Below are positions 26,038 to 33,872 of a DNA stretch of 64,000 nucleotides, piece after piece. Where the stretch lies: NCBI RefSeq assembly GCF_047372505.1, contig NZ_JBKBEU010000003.1, forward strand, positions 1-64,000, read 5' to 3'. The notes below the pieces were generated by a model. That model did not search any database. It was given only the letters and a program-made list of their open reading frames with translations, and had not been told where the DNA came from. Position numbers and translations under genes: made by a program. The first letter of the stretch is position 1. Each line of letters begins with the position of its first letter. Origin of the DNA: Phaeobacter cretensis (GTDB taxonomy: Bacteria; Pseudomonadota; Alphaproteobacteria; Rhodobacterales; Rhodobacteraceae).

Positions 26038-27074
26038 GCGGTCTCTCCTTCGAGCAGTTGTGTGGATGTACCGGTCGCCGCCTTGGCCAAGCGTGAGGCC
26101 GCCGAAATGATCAGATCCTCTTGCCCGGCAACAGCGTTACAACGGGATAACTCTTCATAGATGAACCGAGGCGCAACTCCGTATTCCTGCGCGGCGCGGG
26201 TCACGTGTTTTTCAAACCCTGCACATACACCGTAAATACCGCTGATCAGGTTTGAAGTGCCAACAATGGTGCGTCGTTGTACCGGCGGCAGATCCGGCAA
26301 AGTTTCAACCGCCTCGCAAAGTGCAAAGACATCGGTGCCGATTTCAAATCCATAGCGCTCCAACACGGCGCAGAGCACTTCCAGCTGGGTATTTCCCGCT
26401 CCGGCACCAAAACCACGCATGGTGCCATCCAATATCGTCGCACCGGCCTCGGCAGCAGCCACGGAATTGGCAATCGCCAACCCAAGGTTGTTATGAGCAT
26501 GAAAGCCAACCGGCACGCCAAGCTCAGCGGCTAGCACGCCAATCTTTTCTTTGGTGTCGCGAGGGTCATAATTGCCTGCGGAATCCATCAAAACGATGGC
26601 ATTGGCTCCATATGAGACCTGCCGCTGAGCCTGCGCCAGCAGAACATCCGAAGGCGCCATATGCGTCATCATCAGCACGCCCTGAACGTATTTGTCCTGG
26701 CTTCGGGCATATTCAATATAGCTCTGCGTCAAATCACCTTCGGTACAATGAGACGCAATGCGAAACACATCAACGCCAGCCCCAATAGCTGATTTGATGT
26801 CGGAAATTTTGGCAAAACCGGGGATCGCGTGAATGCCCAGTTTGGTTTCGGTCAGATTGGCACGGGCAGTCTCCAGCATATCAATGTCAGCATGGCTCGC
26901 CATGCCCAGCTGCAACGAAGACGCCCCCAGCCCATTGCCATGTCCTACCTCGACCACATCCAACCCACAGCCATCCACGGTCCGGCAGTAGGCGGCAATA
27001 TCCTCAAGGCTGAGAGTATGGGCGATGGCATGGTTCCCGTCGCGCAAAGTCGGGTCGTGAATGGCAATGGCCAT
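26034..27074 (-). CDS. 4-hydroxy-2-oxovalerate aldolase (DmpG/MhpE type)
   Basis: A 346-residue HMGL-like TIM-barrel aldolase that reversibly joins pyruvate and an aldehyde into a 4-hydroxy-2-oxo acid. It has the HDPTLRDGNHAIAH motif (catalytic Arg11, metal ligand Asp12, His19 in the position of the DmpG catalytic base), GHGNGLGASS, and the metal-binding HAHNN at 192-196; LDGTMRGFGAGAGNTQLE is also conserved. The catalytic His marks it as an aldolase rather than an isopropylmalate-synthase relative. The ATG at 27074 is chosen because AAGGAG precedes it by 8 nt; an upstream ATG adds six residues. It couples with the downstream dehydrogenase. Confidence 0.9.
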   Translation of the reverse strand: MAIAIHDPTLRDGNHAIAHTLSLEDIAAYCRTVDGCGLDVVEVGHGNGLGASSLQLGMASHADIDMLETARANLTETKLGIHAIPGFAKISDIKSAIGAGVDVFRIASHCTEGDLTQSYIEYARSQDKYVQGVLMMTHMAPSDVLLAQAQRQVSYGANAIVLMDSAGNYDPRDTKEKIGVLAAELGVPVGFHAHNNLGLAIANSVAAAEAGATILDGTMRGFGAGAGNTQLEVLCAVLERYGFEIGTDVFALCEAVETLPDLPPVQRRTIVGTSNLISGIYGVCAGFEKHVTRAAQEYGVAPRFIYEELSRCNAVAGQEDLIISAASRLAKAATGTSTQLLEGETA

Positions 27075-27146
27075 GGTCTGGCTCCTTGTCATGAAACAGT
27101 GGATTGAAATGGGGTTGGGGAAGTGCGCTGGTGTGATCGTGCCAGA

Positions 27147-28334
27147 TCACCTCAGCTCAATCTGGGCGACGGCGGCCTCTGCGTGGGCCAGCGCCTGCTC
27201 CCGGCTGTCGCCACGCGCCAGCACATAGGCAACCCGGGATGCTGCGGACAACACAGCGTCATAGCGTGTGCCGGGCTTAGCCGAGGAATGAACCCGCGCC
27301 ACGCCCTCGGCCTTGGCCGCGCTATCCAGGCCGGTGATCTCATCCAACGTCTGATCCTGCGCCAGCATATAACGGATCGCCATCGCCGGTGCAGCGGGAG
27401 GTCGCGCACAATATTCAAGCCCAAGGATCGCGGCAAAGGTCTCCTTGAACACATCCGCGCCAGTGGTCTCCAGCGTTAGCTCCCAGATCTGATCACCGCC
27501 ATTGCGGGTCTGTGTCTCAATGACATAGGCCGCCCCGTCATTCAGCTTCATCTCGGTGTGTGCAGGGCCAGTCTGATAGCCGACCGCATCCAGCAGTACC
27601 TGAACCCGAGCCGTGATCACGACCTCCGCCTCAGTGCTCAATGCCGCGGGCTGAACATGGCCGCTTTCTATGAAGTAGGGCGCGCCACTTGTGGTCTTCT
27701 CCGTGATTGCCAGCACGCGGTGCTCTCCCGCCACTGACATGGTCTCAACGCTGTATTCCGGCCCCGGAATAAACGCCTCCGCTATCAGCTCCTCCCGGCC
27801 CACCTGCAATGCATGTGACAACGCTGTTTCGATATCTGTCGTTGCATCTACAAAATACACACCCTCGCTGCCGCCACCTTCGGCCGGTTTGATGATGCAA
27901 TCGCCATATGTCGCCACAAACGCCGCGATATCGTCCGCCGATCGCACCTGAGCAAACGGAACATCCGCAATCCCATGTGCCTGCAACGCCTCGCGCATCT
28001 GTCGCTTGTTGCGTGTCAACTGCACAGTCGGGACCTGGCAATTACTGGGTATATCCAATGCTTCGGCAATATAGGCGGCTGTCAGAAAGCCGTATTCAGA
28101 GAAGGAAAACACCGCATCAAAAGGGGTTTTCTGATGCAGAGCACGTGCCAGCGCAATACTGCTGTAGATATCTTCGTAATCGGTGATCAGCACCGCCTCG
28201 GCGTGGTCCAACAGATGATCGGTCAGGTGGGCACGGATCTGCATCGCGCTGTAGCGAAGCCCCATCTCACCGACGCGAACAAAGGTATGATCGCGTCCGC
28301 CTATCATCAGGATATTACGTGCGAGCTCAGACAT
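27147..28334 (-). CDS. ATP-grasp ligase B
   Basis: A 395-residue ATP-grasp enzyme of the carboxylate-amine ligase group. The ATP-binding lysine is in DCIIKPAEGGGSEGVYFV, followed by ELIAEAFIPGPEYSVETMS, and the Mg-binding Glu/Asn region is MKLNDGAAYVIETQTRNGGDQI. The N-terminal third (ILMIGGRDHTFVRVGEMGL) is a pre-ATP-grasp domain. Such enzymes form peptide bonds via acyl-phosphates (for example BacD-like L-amino-acid ligases). The ATG at 28334 (MSELARN) has GAGGA just upstream and overlaps the permease stop, so this start is preferred over one five codons earlier. It may condense an amino acid product of the cluster. Confidence 0.88.
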   Translation of the reverse strand: MSELARNILMIGGRDHTFVRVGEMGLRYSAMQIRAHLTDHLLDHAEAVLITDYEDIYSSIALARALHQKTPFDAVFSFSEYGFLTAAYIAEALDIPSNCQVPTVQLTRNKRQMREALQAHGIADVPFAQVRSADDIAAFVATYGDCIIKPAEGGGSEGVYFVDATTDIETALSHALQVGREELIAEAFIPGPEYSVETMSVAGEHRVLAITEKTTSGAPYFIESGHVQPAALSTEAEVVITARVQVLLDAVGYQTGPAHTEMKLNDGAAYVIETQTRNGGDQIWELTLETTGADVFKETFAAILGLEYCARPPAAPAMAIRYMLAQDQTLDEITGLDSAAKAEGVARVHSSAKPGTRYDAVLSAASRVAYVLARGDSREQALAHAEAAVAQIELR

Positions 28335-29409
28335 GGCGTTCCTCGTCATGTGAAGTCTGTTGAATGTCGCCTGGCGTGGATTTGAACATCTCCCGGTTCA
28401 TGAACATTGGCGCGATATGCAGAACCGACATACGCAACACGTGGTTCAGCATCACAAAGGCAGGCTCCAGCCCAAGCGCCAGCGCAGTGGCGACCATGAC
28501 CTCAACCCCGCCGGGCACCCAAGACATGAACAGCACCAGAAATGATTGATTGGTCAGGACGCTGAACAGCGAGGCCATTGCAACTGTGATCCCAAAGGTG
28601 ATCGAGGTGACGATCAACCCGGCCCGCAGATAACTGGCAATATCGCCGCGGGTGATATCCTTCAGCCGGATCCCGATCAGCCCGCCAAGCAGCGCCATAG
28701 CAAACATCACCAGCGGTTCCGGCACCATAATTGCGTCGCTTCCGAACCATAGGTTAGCGCCCGCCGCGAGGATCAACCCCGTTACCATAAATGGCGCTGG
28801 CATCGCGAACCGTTCCAGCACACGACCGGCGATATAGGCCCCTGCCGCCAGAAGCAGAAAGATCAGGTATCCAGTTAGCGCCGCGGCCCAATCGCCTTCG
28901 CCCGGCAATGCTGCGATTTCCGGCGCGGTCTCTTGGGGGCCAGCAACCAGAAACACGGCAACCAACAGCGCGATCATCCGCACCATATGGGCAAAAACCA
29001 TCTTAGCGGATGTCTTGCCTTCTTCCCCTGTCAGGGTCATCACCGCCGCCATAGCGCCCGGTACCGCCCCTAGCAGGCTCTCGGCGCGGTTCCATTTCTC
29101 CACCCGATAGAGCCAAGTATACCCAGCGGCAAGCTGCGCAGACATACAGATCAGAAGCCCCGCCAATACCGTCAGATCCGCCATACCTTCCAGCATCTCC
29201 GGATTGAGAAGCGCCCCAACGCTGGCACCCAAAATCAACTGGATCACCACGATAGCTGCTGGCGGTGTTGCCAGCGCCAGTCCGGACCGGCAGGCCACCA
29301 GCACGAGACCCGCCGCGCCCAGAAGTTGCCCGAGTGGCAGGCCACTCAGATACCCCAGCACAGACCCTGCACAGGCCAGCACCAACGTGATTGCGAAGTT
29401 CCTGACCAT
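28327..29409 (-). CDS. AbrB-family membrane protein, likely transporter
   Basis: A 360-residue protein with about ten hydrophobic segments arranged as two AbrB-type repeats; PGAMAAVMTLTGEEG and SWVPGGVEVMVATALALGLEPAFVMLNHVLRM are the matching repeat cores (quoted in parts). AbrB proteins (not the Bacillus transcription factor) are poorly characterised putative permeases or ammonia-monooxygenase-like membrane proteins. The start overlaps the upstream FAD-protein stop (TGATG). Within this operon it is the only membrane protein, so it most likely moves the product or a precursor. Confidence 0.85.
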   Translation of the reverse strand: MVRNFAITLVLACAGSVLGYLSGLPLGQLLGAAGLVLVACRSGLALATPPAAIVVIQLILGASVGALLNPEMLEGMADLTVLAGLLICMSAQLAAGYTWLYRVEKWNRAESLLGAVPGAMAAVMTLTGEEGKTSAKMVFAHMVRMIALLVAVFLVAGPQETAPEIAALPGEGDWAAALTGYLIFLLLAAGAYIAGRVLERFAMPAPFMVTGLILAAGANLWFGSDAIMVPEPLVMFAMALLGGLIGIRLKDITRGDIASYLRAGLIVTSITFGITVAMASLFSVLTNQSFLVLFMSWVPGGVEVMVATALALGLEPAFVMLNHVLRMSVLHIAPMFMNREMFKSTPGDIQQTSHDEERHV

Positions 29410-30830
29410 CAGCCAACGCTCCGCAGCGTTTCAATCGGTGCCAGGCCCGATGCAGTGGCAATGCGCGCCTGATGATGGATCACGTCAATATTATTGACCA
29501 TGTAAAACGTTCCGCAGGTCAACTGACCCAGCGCAAACAATCCCGGTGATGGCCGCCCGTCGCGGGTTACGACCCTGCAATCCTCCAGCTGCACTTTGAT
29601 GCCACCGGTTGCGTCACGCTCTGCAAAACCCTGGTCCAGCAAACTGCGGATCAGCGGGTTTCGCTCATCCAGCCCGCGCTGCAAACCTGTGGCATTGATC
29701 ACCGCGTCGACGTCCTCGACCCCATCAGCAAAGACCATGCGATAGTGACCATTGCGAGCGGTCACATCGCGCAATCCACTGCGGTGGCGTAGTGCACCAC
29801 TGTCTTGCAAGGCTGCTATCCGATCAGCATTGGTGCGTGAGATAGGCACACGCATATTCGACCATAGACGGTGGAAATGGCGCAGAAACGCTGCTTTGGC
29901 GCGTTCGGTCAAGCTGGCCCAGAGCTGCGGGATCAGCATATTAGTCTCAGCCAAAATGCTGGACACAAGATCATTGTCAGCACTATTCACGCCGCGCAAC
30001 AGGTCTGCGAACTTAACGTCGACCCCCTGATGTCGCATCTCGGCTTCGAACAAATCCATCACCGCAGAAAGCGAAATCCGCGCGCCGTGATTGCCACTGC
30101 GCAGCGCGGCCAGACCATCCGCTGTCAAATAGCGCAGAGTAACAGGTCGGTAAGCCGTGACCGCCTTTGGCAGCGCTGCCCGGCGCGAGGTCATCAGCAT
30201 CTGCGGACCGTTCACCCCAAGCGCCACATCATAGGCCGTCAACCGACAGCCCAGAATGCCAACCCGAAGGTTTTTTAAAGCGCGCAAGCGTGCAGCCGGA
30301 TACGGCGAGCGATAGTAGCCCGGCGTCCCGGACAAACCATAGGGATCCGCCTCCAGATTGGTGCCCAGGCACAGGTAAACCGCATCATAGTCGGATCCGC
30401 TACCGGCCCAGCCCAGATGATAAAGCGCATCCGGGCGGCGGCTTGGGGCAATTGCCTCAACCTCGGCGCCAATCATGCGGACCCGCCCTCCTCCGGCGCG
30501 AACCGCTCCGCTTAAGGTGTCAAAACGGCTTTGCAGGAAGCGCCCAAAAAGGGACCGCTGTAGAAACCCGTCCTCATTTGCGGCAGCCTCTGCTGCGCCG
30601 GTCTGTCGCAACCAATCGCGAAAATCGTTACGCCGAGACAGATACATCAGCTTCAAAGGTCGATTAAGGAGATTGGTCTCGGCATCTTCCTGATAGGCAA
30701 CCCCAGGGCCAAAACTGCGACTTTTTTCAAAAACGTCTACGGATAGCACCGACAGATCGGGCAGAGTGGCAACCAAGTTTTCCAAGACAGAGACACCGGC
30801 ATAACCCGCGCCAAGAACTGCGATCTTCAT
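29409..30830 (-). CDS. FAD/NAD(P)-binding oxidoreductase (NAD_binding_9 family)
   Basis: A 473-residue flavoprotein. The N-terminal dinucleotide fold is AVLGAGYAGVSVL, followed by VFEKSRSFGPGVAYQ and NLLNRPLKLMYLS, the pattern of the FAD-NAD(P)-binding (HcpE/NAD_binding_9) family. A second nucleotide motif lies at VGILGCRLTAYDVAL, and the C-terminal ATGLQRG ... LFALGQLTCGTFYMVN closes the flavin domain. Some relatives act as N-hydroxylating or amine-oxidising enzymes, but the reaction here cannot be assigned. It starts 49 bp after ATP-grasp A and overlaps the transporter gene. Confidence 0.85.
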   Translation of the reverse strand: MKIAVLGAGYAGVSVLENLVATLPDLSVLSVDVFEKSRSFGPGVAYQEDAETNLLNRPLKLMYLSRRNDFRDWLRQTGAAEAAANEDGFLQRSLFGRFLQSRFDTLSGAVRAGGGRVRMIGAEVEAIAPSRRPDALYHLGWAGSGSDYDAVYLCLGTNLEADPYGLSGTPGYYRSPYPAARLRALKNLRVGILGCRLTAYDVALGVNGPQMLMTSRRAALPKAVTAYRPVTLRYLTADGLAALRSGNHGARISLSAVMDLFEAEMRHQGVDVKFADLLRGVNSADNDLVSSILAETNMLIPQLWASLTERAKAAFLRHFHRLWSNMRVPISRTNADRIAALQDSGALRHRSGLRDVTARNGHYRMVFADGVEDVDAVINATGLQRGLDERNPLIRSLLDQGFAERDATGGIKVQLEDCRVVTRDGRPSPGLFALGQLTCGTFYMVNNIDVIHHQARIATASGLAPIETLRSVG

Positions 30831-30879
30831 GTGATGGATCCTTTTGTGGACATCAGGGGTTCAGGACGATTGCGGCAGG

Positions 30880-32124
30880 TCAGGCAGCGACGCTGGTCTC
30901 CCACTGACAGGCAGAGTGAAACCAATCCTCCAGCTGCCGCAATCGAGCGCGCAATTCGGCCTCGCTCTCCCCTTCGACGATGGCGTTCAGGATTTCCGCA
31001 TTGGTAAAGGCCATCTGACCATACTCGCGACCAGCAACCCCGCTCATCCGATAGGCCCGCACAAAATCAAACGGGCAGCTGTCCGGCGTGGCGCGTAATA
31101 CACCTGCACGCGGTGGCACACACAGCTGGCCGACCAACCGCTCTGGCTCAACCATAGCCCTTGGCATCGGTGTGCTCTCAAACGCTGGGTCACGCATCGC
31201 CCGCAGGTAGGTCATACGCGGATCAAGCCCCCAGGCCTCGGTCAATTCCTGATTAAAGAACACACCCCCAAGACGCGACGCAATCTCTCCCAGAATGATG
31301 GTTCCATCCGCACCGACGAAAACCTCCAAATGAAATAGCATCGTCCGCGGTGACGGCATAACCTCTTCGACCAAACGCCGGGAATAGGCCACCAGACGAT
31401 CCCGCATCAGCGTCGTTGACTCAAGCATATGCAGATCATGCGAGCGGCCACCAAGGAAATCCAACGCCGAGGTCAGTACGCGCACCGGTGAAATCACAAT
31501 CGGACGCCCGGCGACATACAATCCGTTGACTATATAATGATCTCCTGCGACGAAACGCTCGATCATGGTGTTGTAAAAGGTCGAGCCGTCCTGTTGTGTC
31601 AGCCATCCTGCCAGATCCGCATCATCCCGGATCACACACACGCCATTCGACCCACGCCCGTCCCGTGGTTTCAGCACAACCGGATAGCCCGACTCGTCAA
31701 TGAAGCTGCGAATGTCGATGGCGCTGCGGACAATCGCCATTTCACTCACTGGCAAACCAGCGTCCCCAGCGCGAATTTTCATTGCGTATTTATCGCGATA
31801 GAGTTCTAGCTGCGTCGCAGCATTCTCTGACACTCCAAGATAGTCATTCACCCGCGCAGCCCTCAGAACATCAATCTCGGCAAGGGCCACGCAGATCGGA
31901 TTCTTCAGAGACTGCGCGATGTCGATCGCAGCAACTTCCACCTCTGCGCTGTCATTGAAATTCTGAAATACACGAATATCCAGCCCCTCAGGGAAATGAC
32001 GTGCAAGTTCGTCCTTTGCACTGGCACATGTTAGGATCACGCCATCGGGCCCGATAGCATCCAACCAATCTTTAACACTATGTTGAAAAAGGATTTTTGG
32101 GGGCGCAAATAGGATAATATTCAT
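30880..32124 (-). CDS. ATP-grasp ligase A, first gene of biosynthetic cluster
   Basis: A 414-residue ATP-grasp enzyme. Key elements are the ATP-binding GYPVVLKPRDGRGSNGVCVI, a central MIERFVAGDHYIVNGLYV, and the Mg-ligand region LEVFVGADGTIILGEIASRLGG. The N-terminal domain begins IILFAPPKILFQHSVKDWLDAI. It differs strongly from ATP-grasp B, so the cluster has two distinct ligases and could make a product with two amide or ester bonds. It is the first gene after a 309-bp promoter region. The ATG at 32124 lacks a strong ribosome site. Confidence 0.87.
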   Translation of the reverse strand: MNIILFAPPKILFQHSVKDWLDAIGPDGVILTCASAKDELARHFPEGLDIRVFQNFNDSAEVEVAAIDIAQSLKNPICVALAEIDVLRAARVNDYLGVSENAATQLELYRDKYAMKIRAGDAGLPVSEMAIVRSAIDIRSFIDESGYPVVLKPRDGRGSNGVCVIRDDADLAGWLTQQDGSTFYNTMIERFVAGDHYIVNGLYVAGRPIVISPVRVLTSALDFLGGRSHDLHMLESTTLMRDRLVAYSRRLVEEVMPSPRTMLFHLEVFVGADGTIILGEIASRLGGVFFNQELTEAWGLDPRMTYLRAMRDPAFESTPMPRAMVEPERLVGQLCVPPRAGVLRATPDSCPFDFVRAYRMSGVAGREYGQMAFTNAEILNAIVEGESEAELRARLRQLEDWFHSACQWETSVAA

Positions 32125-32201
32125 GGCGGAAAGGTACTTTCAGCAAGATACTTACGATTTATTAGTGACGAAATTCATTCGCCTTTTACGTGTTTTGGTG
32201 C

Positions 32202-32229
32202 AACTTACATGATGATCAATATCCGTCAA
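32202..32229 (-). promoter_or_regulatory. Candidate promoter for the seven-gene cluster
   Basis: On the minus strand TTGACG (32229-32224) is separated by 16 bp from TAAGTT (32207-32202), a plausible -35/-10 pair about 75 bp before the ATP-grasp A start. The -10 box is weak, which fits an activated promoter. Confidence 0.4.
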
Positions 32230-32238
32230 GCGGCAGTT

Positions 32239-32255
32239 TTGTGAAAGTTACACAA
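32239..32255. promoter_or_regulatory. Palindromic site just upstream of the cluster promoter
   Basis: TTGTGAAAGTTACACAA is a near-perfect dyad (14 of 17 positions) centred about 20 bp upstream of the candidate -35, where activators commonly bind. A second inverted repeat, GATGAG/CTCATC, lies at 32262-32286. The binding protein is unknown; no regulator gene is inside the cluster. Confidence 0.4.
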
Positions 32256-32433
32256 CGTAAGGATGAGCGAATTGTTGCCACTCATCTGAATAAATATAGG
32301 ATATTCAGAGCAGCTTTATGGAAATATCAAAGATAGAATCCCATCGTATACCGACTACAAACACTGAAATGCTGCATCTGCAAAATCGGCGGATGATGGC
32401 GCGCACCAGCGGATATCCTGATTGATTTCAGCC

Positions 32434-33027
32434 TTATCGCGGGATCAAAGGTGGCAGAATCGCCTCGAACGGCAAAACCTCGCCACCGGATGGCGAGCGC
32501 ATCATGTTGTAAACGCGTAGCGTGGCGTAGCCATGAACTAGTGACCAGATCATGATCTCATTGCTTTGTGCATGGTTTGACGCTGACTCAAACAGTGCGC
32601 AGACGTCTTCCAGCAATTGAAACGCCCGCTTTGACGCAAGGCGCAGATCCTCATCCGCATGACCTTTGATCTCGGTCGAGAAGATCAGACCGAACAACCC
32701 TTCATGGGTTTCAGCGAACTCCAGATAACCCTGACAAAGCCCGAGCAGTTGTTCTCTTGGTGCCGTACCTGCGCTGTCGCGACGCTGTTCCATGAGGGTA
32801 CAGAACACCCGAAACCCTTCCGTCGCGATTGCGACCAGCAACCCAGTCTTACCTTTGAAATGATGCGCCGGAGCGGCATGGGACACGCCAACCGTCGCGG
32901 CGATTTTACGCAAAGACAGCCCAGAAACCCCGTCCGTCTCAAGGATCTCGATCCCTGCCGCGATCAGGGCAGGACGTAAATTTCCATGATGGTGTGAACC
33001 AGGAGGAGTGCTGTGAAGATCGGTCAT
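32434..33027 (-). CDS. TetR/AcrR-family repressor
   Basis: A 197-residue regulator. The N-terminal helix-turn-helix (LRPALIAAGIEILETDGVSG, then LRKIAATVGVSHAAPAHHFKGKTGLLVAIA) is standard TetR with the HF-x-KTGLL end motif. The C-terminal ligand domain resembles the WHG/TetR_C_33 group. It is divergent from the DUF2306 gene, and two similar palindromes lie in the 114-bp gap, so it probably represses both itself and that gene. Confidence 0.9.
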   Translation of the reverse strand: MTDLHSTPPGSHHHGNLRPALIAAGIEILETDGVSGLSLRKIAATVGVSHAAPAHHFKGKTGLLVAIATEGFRVFCTLMEQRRDSAGTAPREQLLGLCQGYLEFAETHEGLFGLIFSTEIKGHADEDLRLASKRAFQLLEDVCALFESASNHAQSNEIMIWSLVHGYATLRVYNMMRSPSGGEVLPFEAILPPLIPR

Positions 33028-33045
33028 TTCTGCAATTTATCCAGC

Positions 33046-33066
33046 AAACTTGACAGCGTCAAGATT
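33046..33066. promoter_or_regulatory. TetR operator 1 (AAACTTGACAGCGTCAAG)
   Basis: A 21-bp dyad with arms CTTGAC/GTCAAG near the tetR start. It shares AAACTTGACA with the second site 43 bp to the right. Two matching palindromes between divergent genes are typical for a TetR repressor. Confidence 0.65.
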
Positions 33067-33088
33067 CCGACCTTATGTTTGAGCGATC

Positions 33089-33109
33089 AAACTTTACACT
33101 GTCAAGTTT
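33089..33109. promoter_or_regulatory. TetR operator 2 (AAACTTTACACTGTCAAGTT)
   Basis: A 21-bp dyad, 18 of 21 positions symmetric, 33 bp before the DUF2306 start. It is the second copy of the operator described at 33046 and probably overlaps that promoter. Confidence 0.65.
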
Positions 33110-33141
33110 AGCCAATTCATCGCCTAACAGAGGACGTCCCC

Positions 33142-33789
33142 ATGTCAGATGCCACCAACCGACCGCCGAACAGATCAAAGCCATTTCTTTCTAGATTGCC
33201 GAAAGCACTGCTCTGGATATTGAGCCTCGCCATTGCCGTAGCCTCGTGGCGGTTCGTATTTCTGGGGGTAGAGACAAGCATGGAATACATGCTCTATCAT
33301 GCGCTACAGCGCCCGATGGCTTTCTTTGCCCATGTCTGGTTGGCGCCGTTGGTGTTGTTCCTCCTGCCTTTCCAGCTTTGGACCGCCCTACGGCTACGCC
33401 GACCACATCTTCATCGCTGGCTAGGCTATATCTCGGCGGTAGCCATTCTAATTTCCGGTGTCGGCGGGCTTTTGCTCGCTATCGGCACAGAATCGGGCTT
33501 GGTGGCCGGTCTGGGGTTTGGTCTTCTGGCTGTGGTTTGGATCGGAATCACCGCACGCGCAGTCTGGCTGGCACGGCAGAAACGGTTAGTAGCACACCGC
33601 GATTGGATGATCCGCTCGGCGTCACTGACCTTGGCCGGGGTCACGCTAAGACTCTACTTGCCGATTATACCTCTGGCAGGATTGCAGTTTGAACCCGCCT
33701 ATACAGCCATCGCCTGGGTCAGCTGGGTCCCGAACCTGCTGTTGGCCGAGCTGTGGTTGCGCCGGAAACGTGGCCGGGCAGCAGGATAA
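33142..33789 (+). CDS. DUF2306 membrane protein
   Basis: A 215-residue membrane protein with about six hydrophobic segments. The HRWLGYISAVAILISGVGGLLLA and AHRDWMIRSASLTLAGVTLRLY blocks (here partly quoted) carry the conserved histidines of DUF2306, a family thought to be haem- or cytochrome-b561-like. The function is unknown. It is transcribed divergently from a TetR repressor with two operators between them, a layout typical of a stress- or compound-induced membrane protein. Confidence 0.8.
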   Translation: MSDATNRPPNRSKPFLSRLPKALLWILSLAIAVASWRFVFLGVETSMEYMLYHALQRPMAFFAHVWLAPLVLFLLPFQLWTALRLRRPHLHRWLGYISAVAILISGVGGLLLAIGTESGLVAGLGFGLLAVVWIGITARAVWLARQKRLVAHRDWMIRSASLTLAGVTLRLYLPIIPLAGLQFEPAYTAIAWVSWVPNLLLAELWLRRKRGRAAG

Positions 33790-33872
33790 CCAACACGGGT
33801 ATTCGACACAACATAAGAAAGCCCCGCCCGACATCATCTGCCGGACGGGGCTCGCGCTTACGTCAGCGCCGA

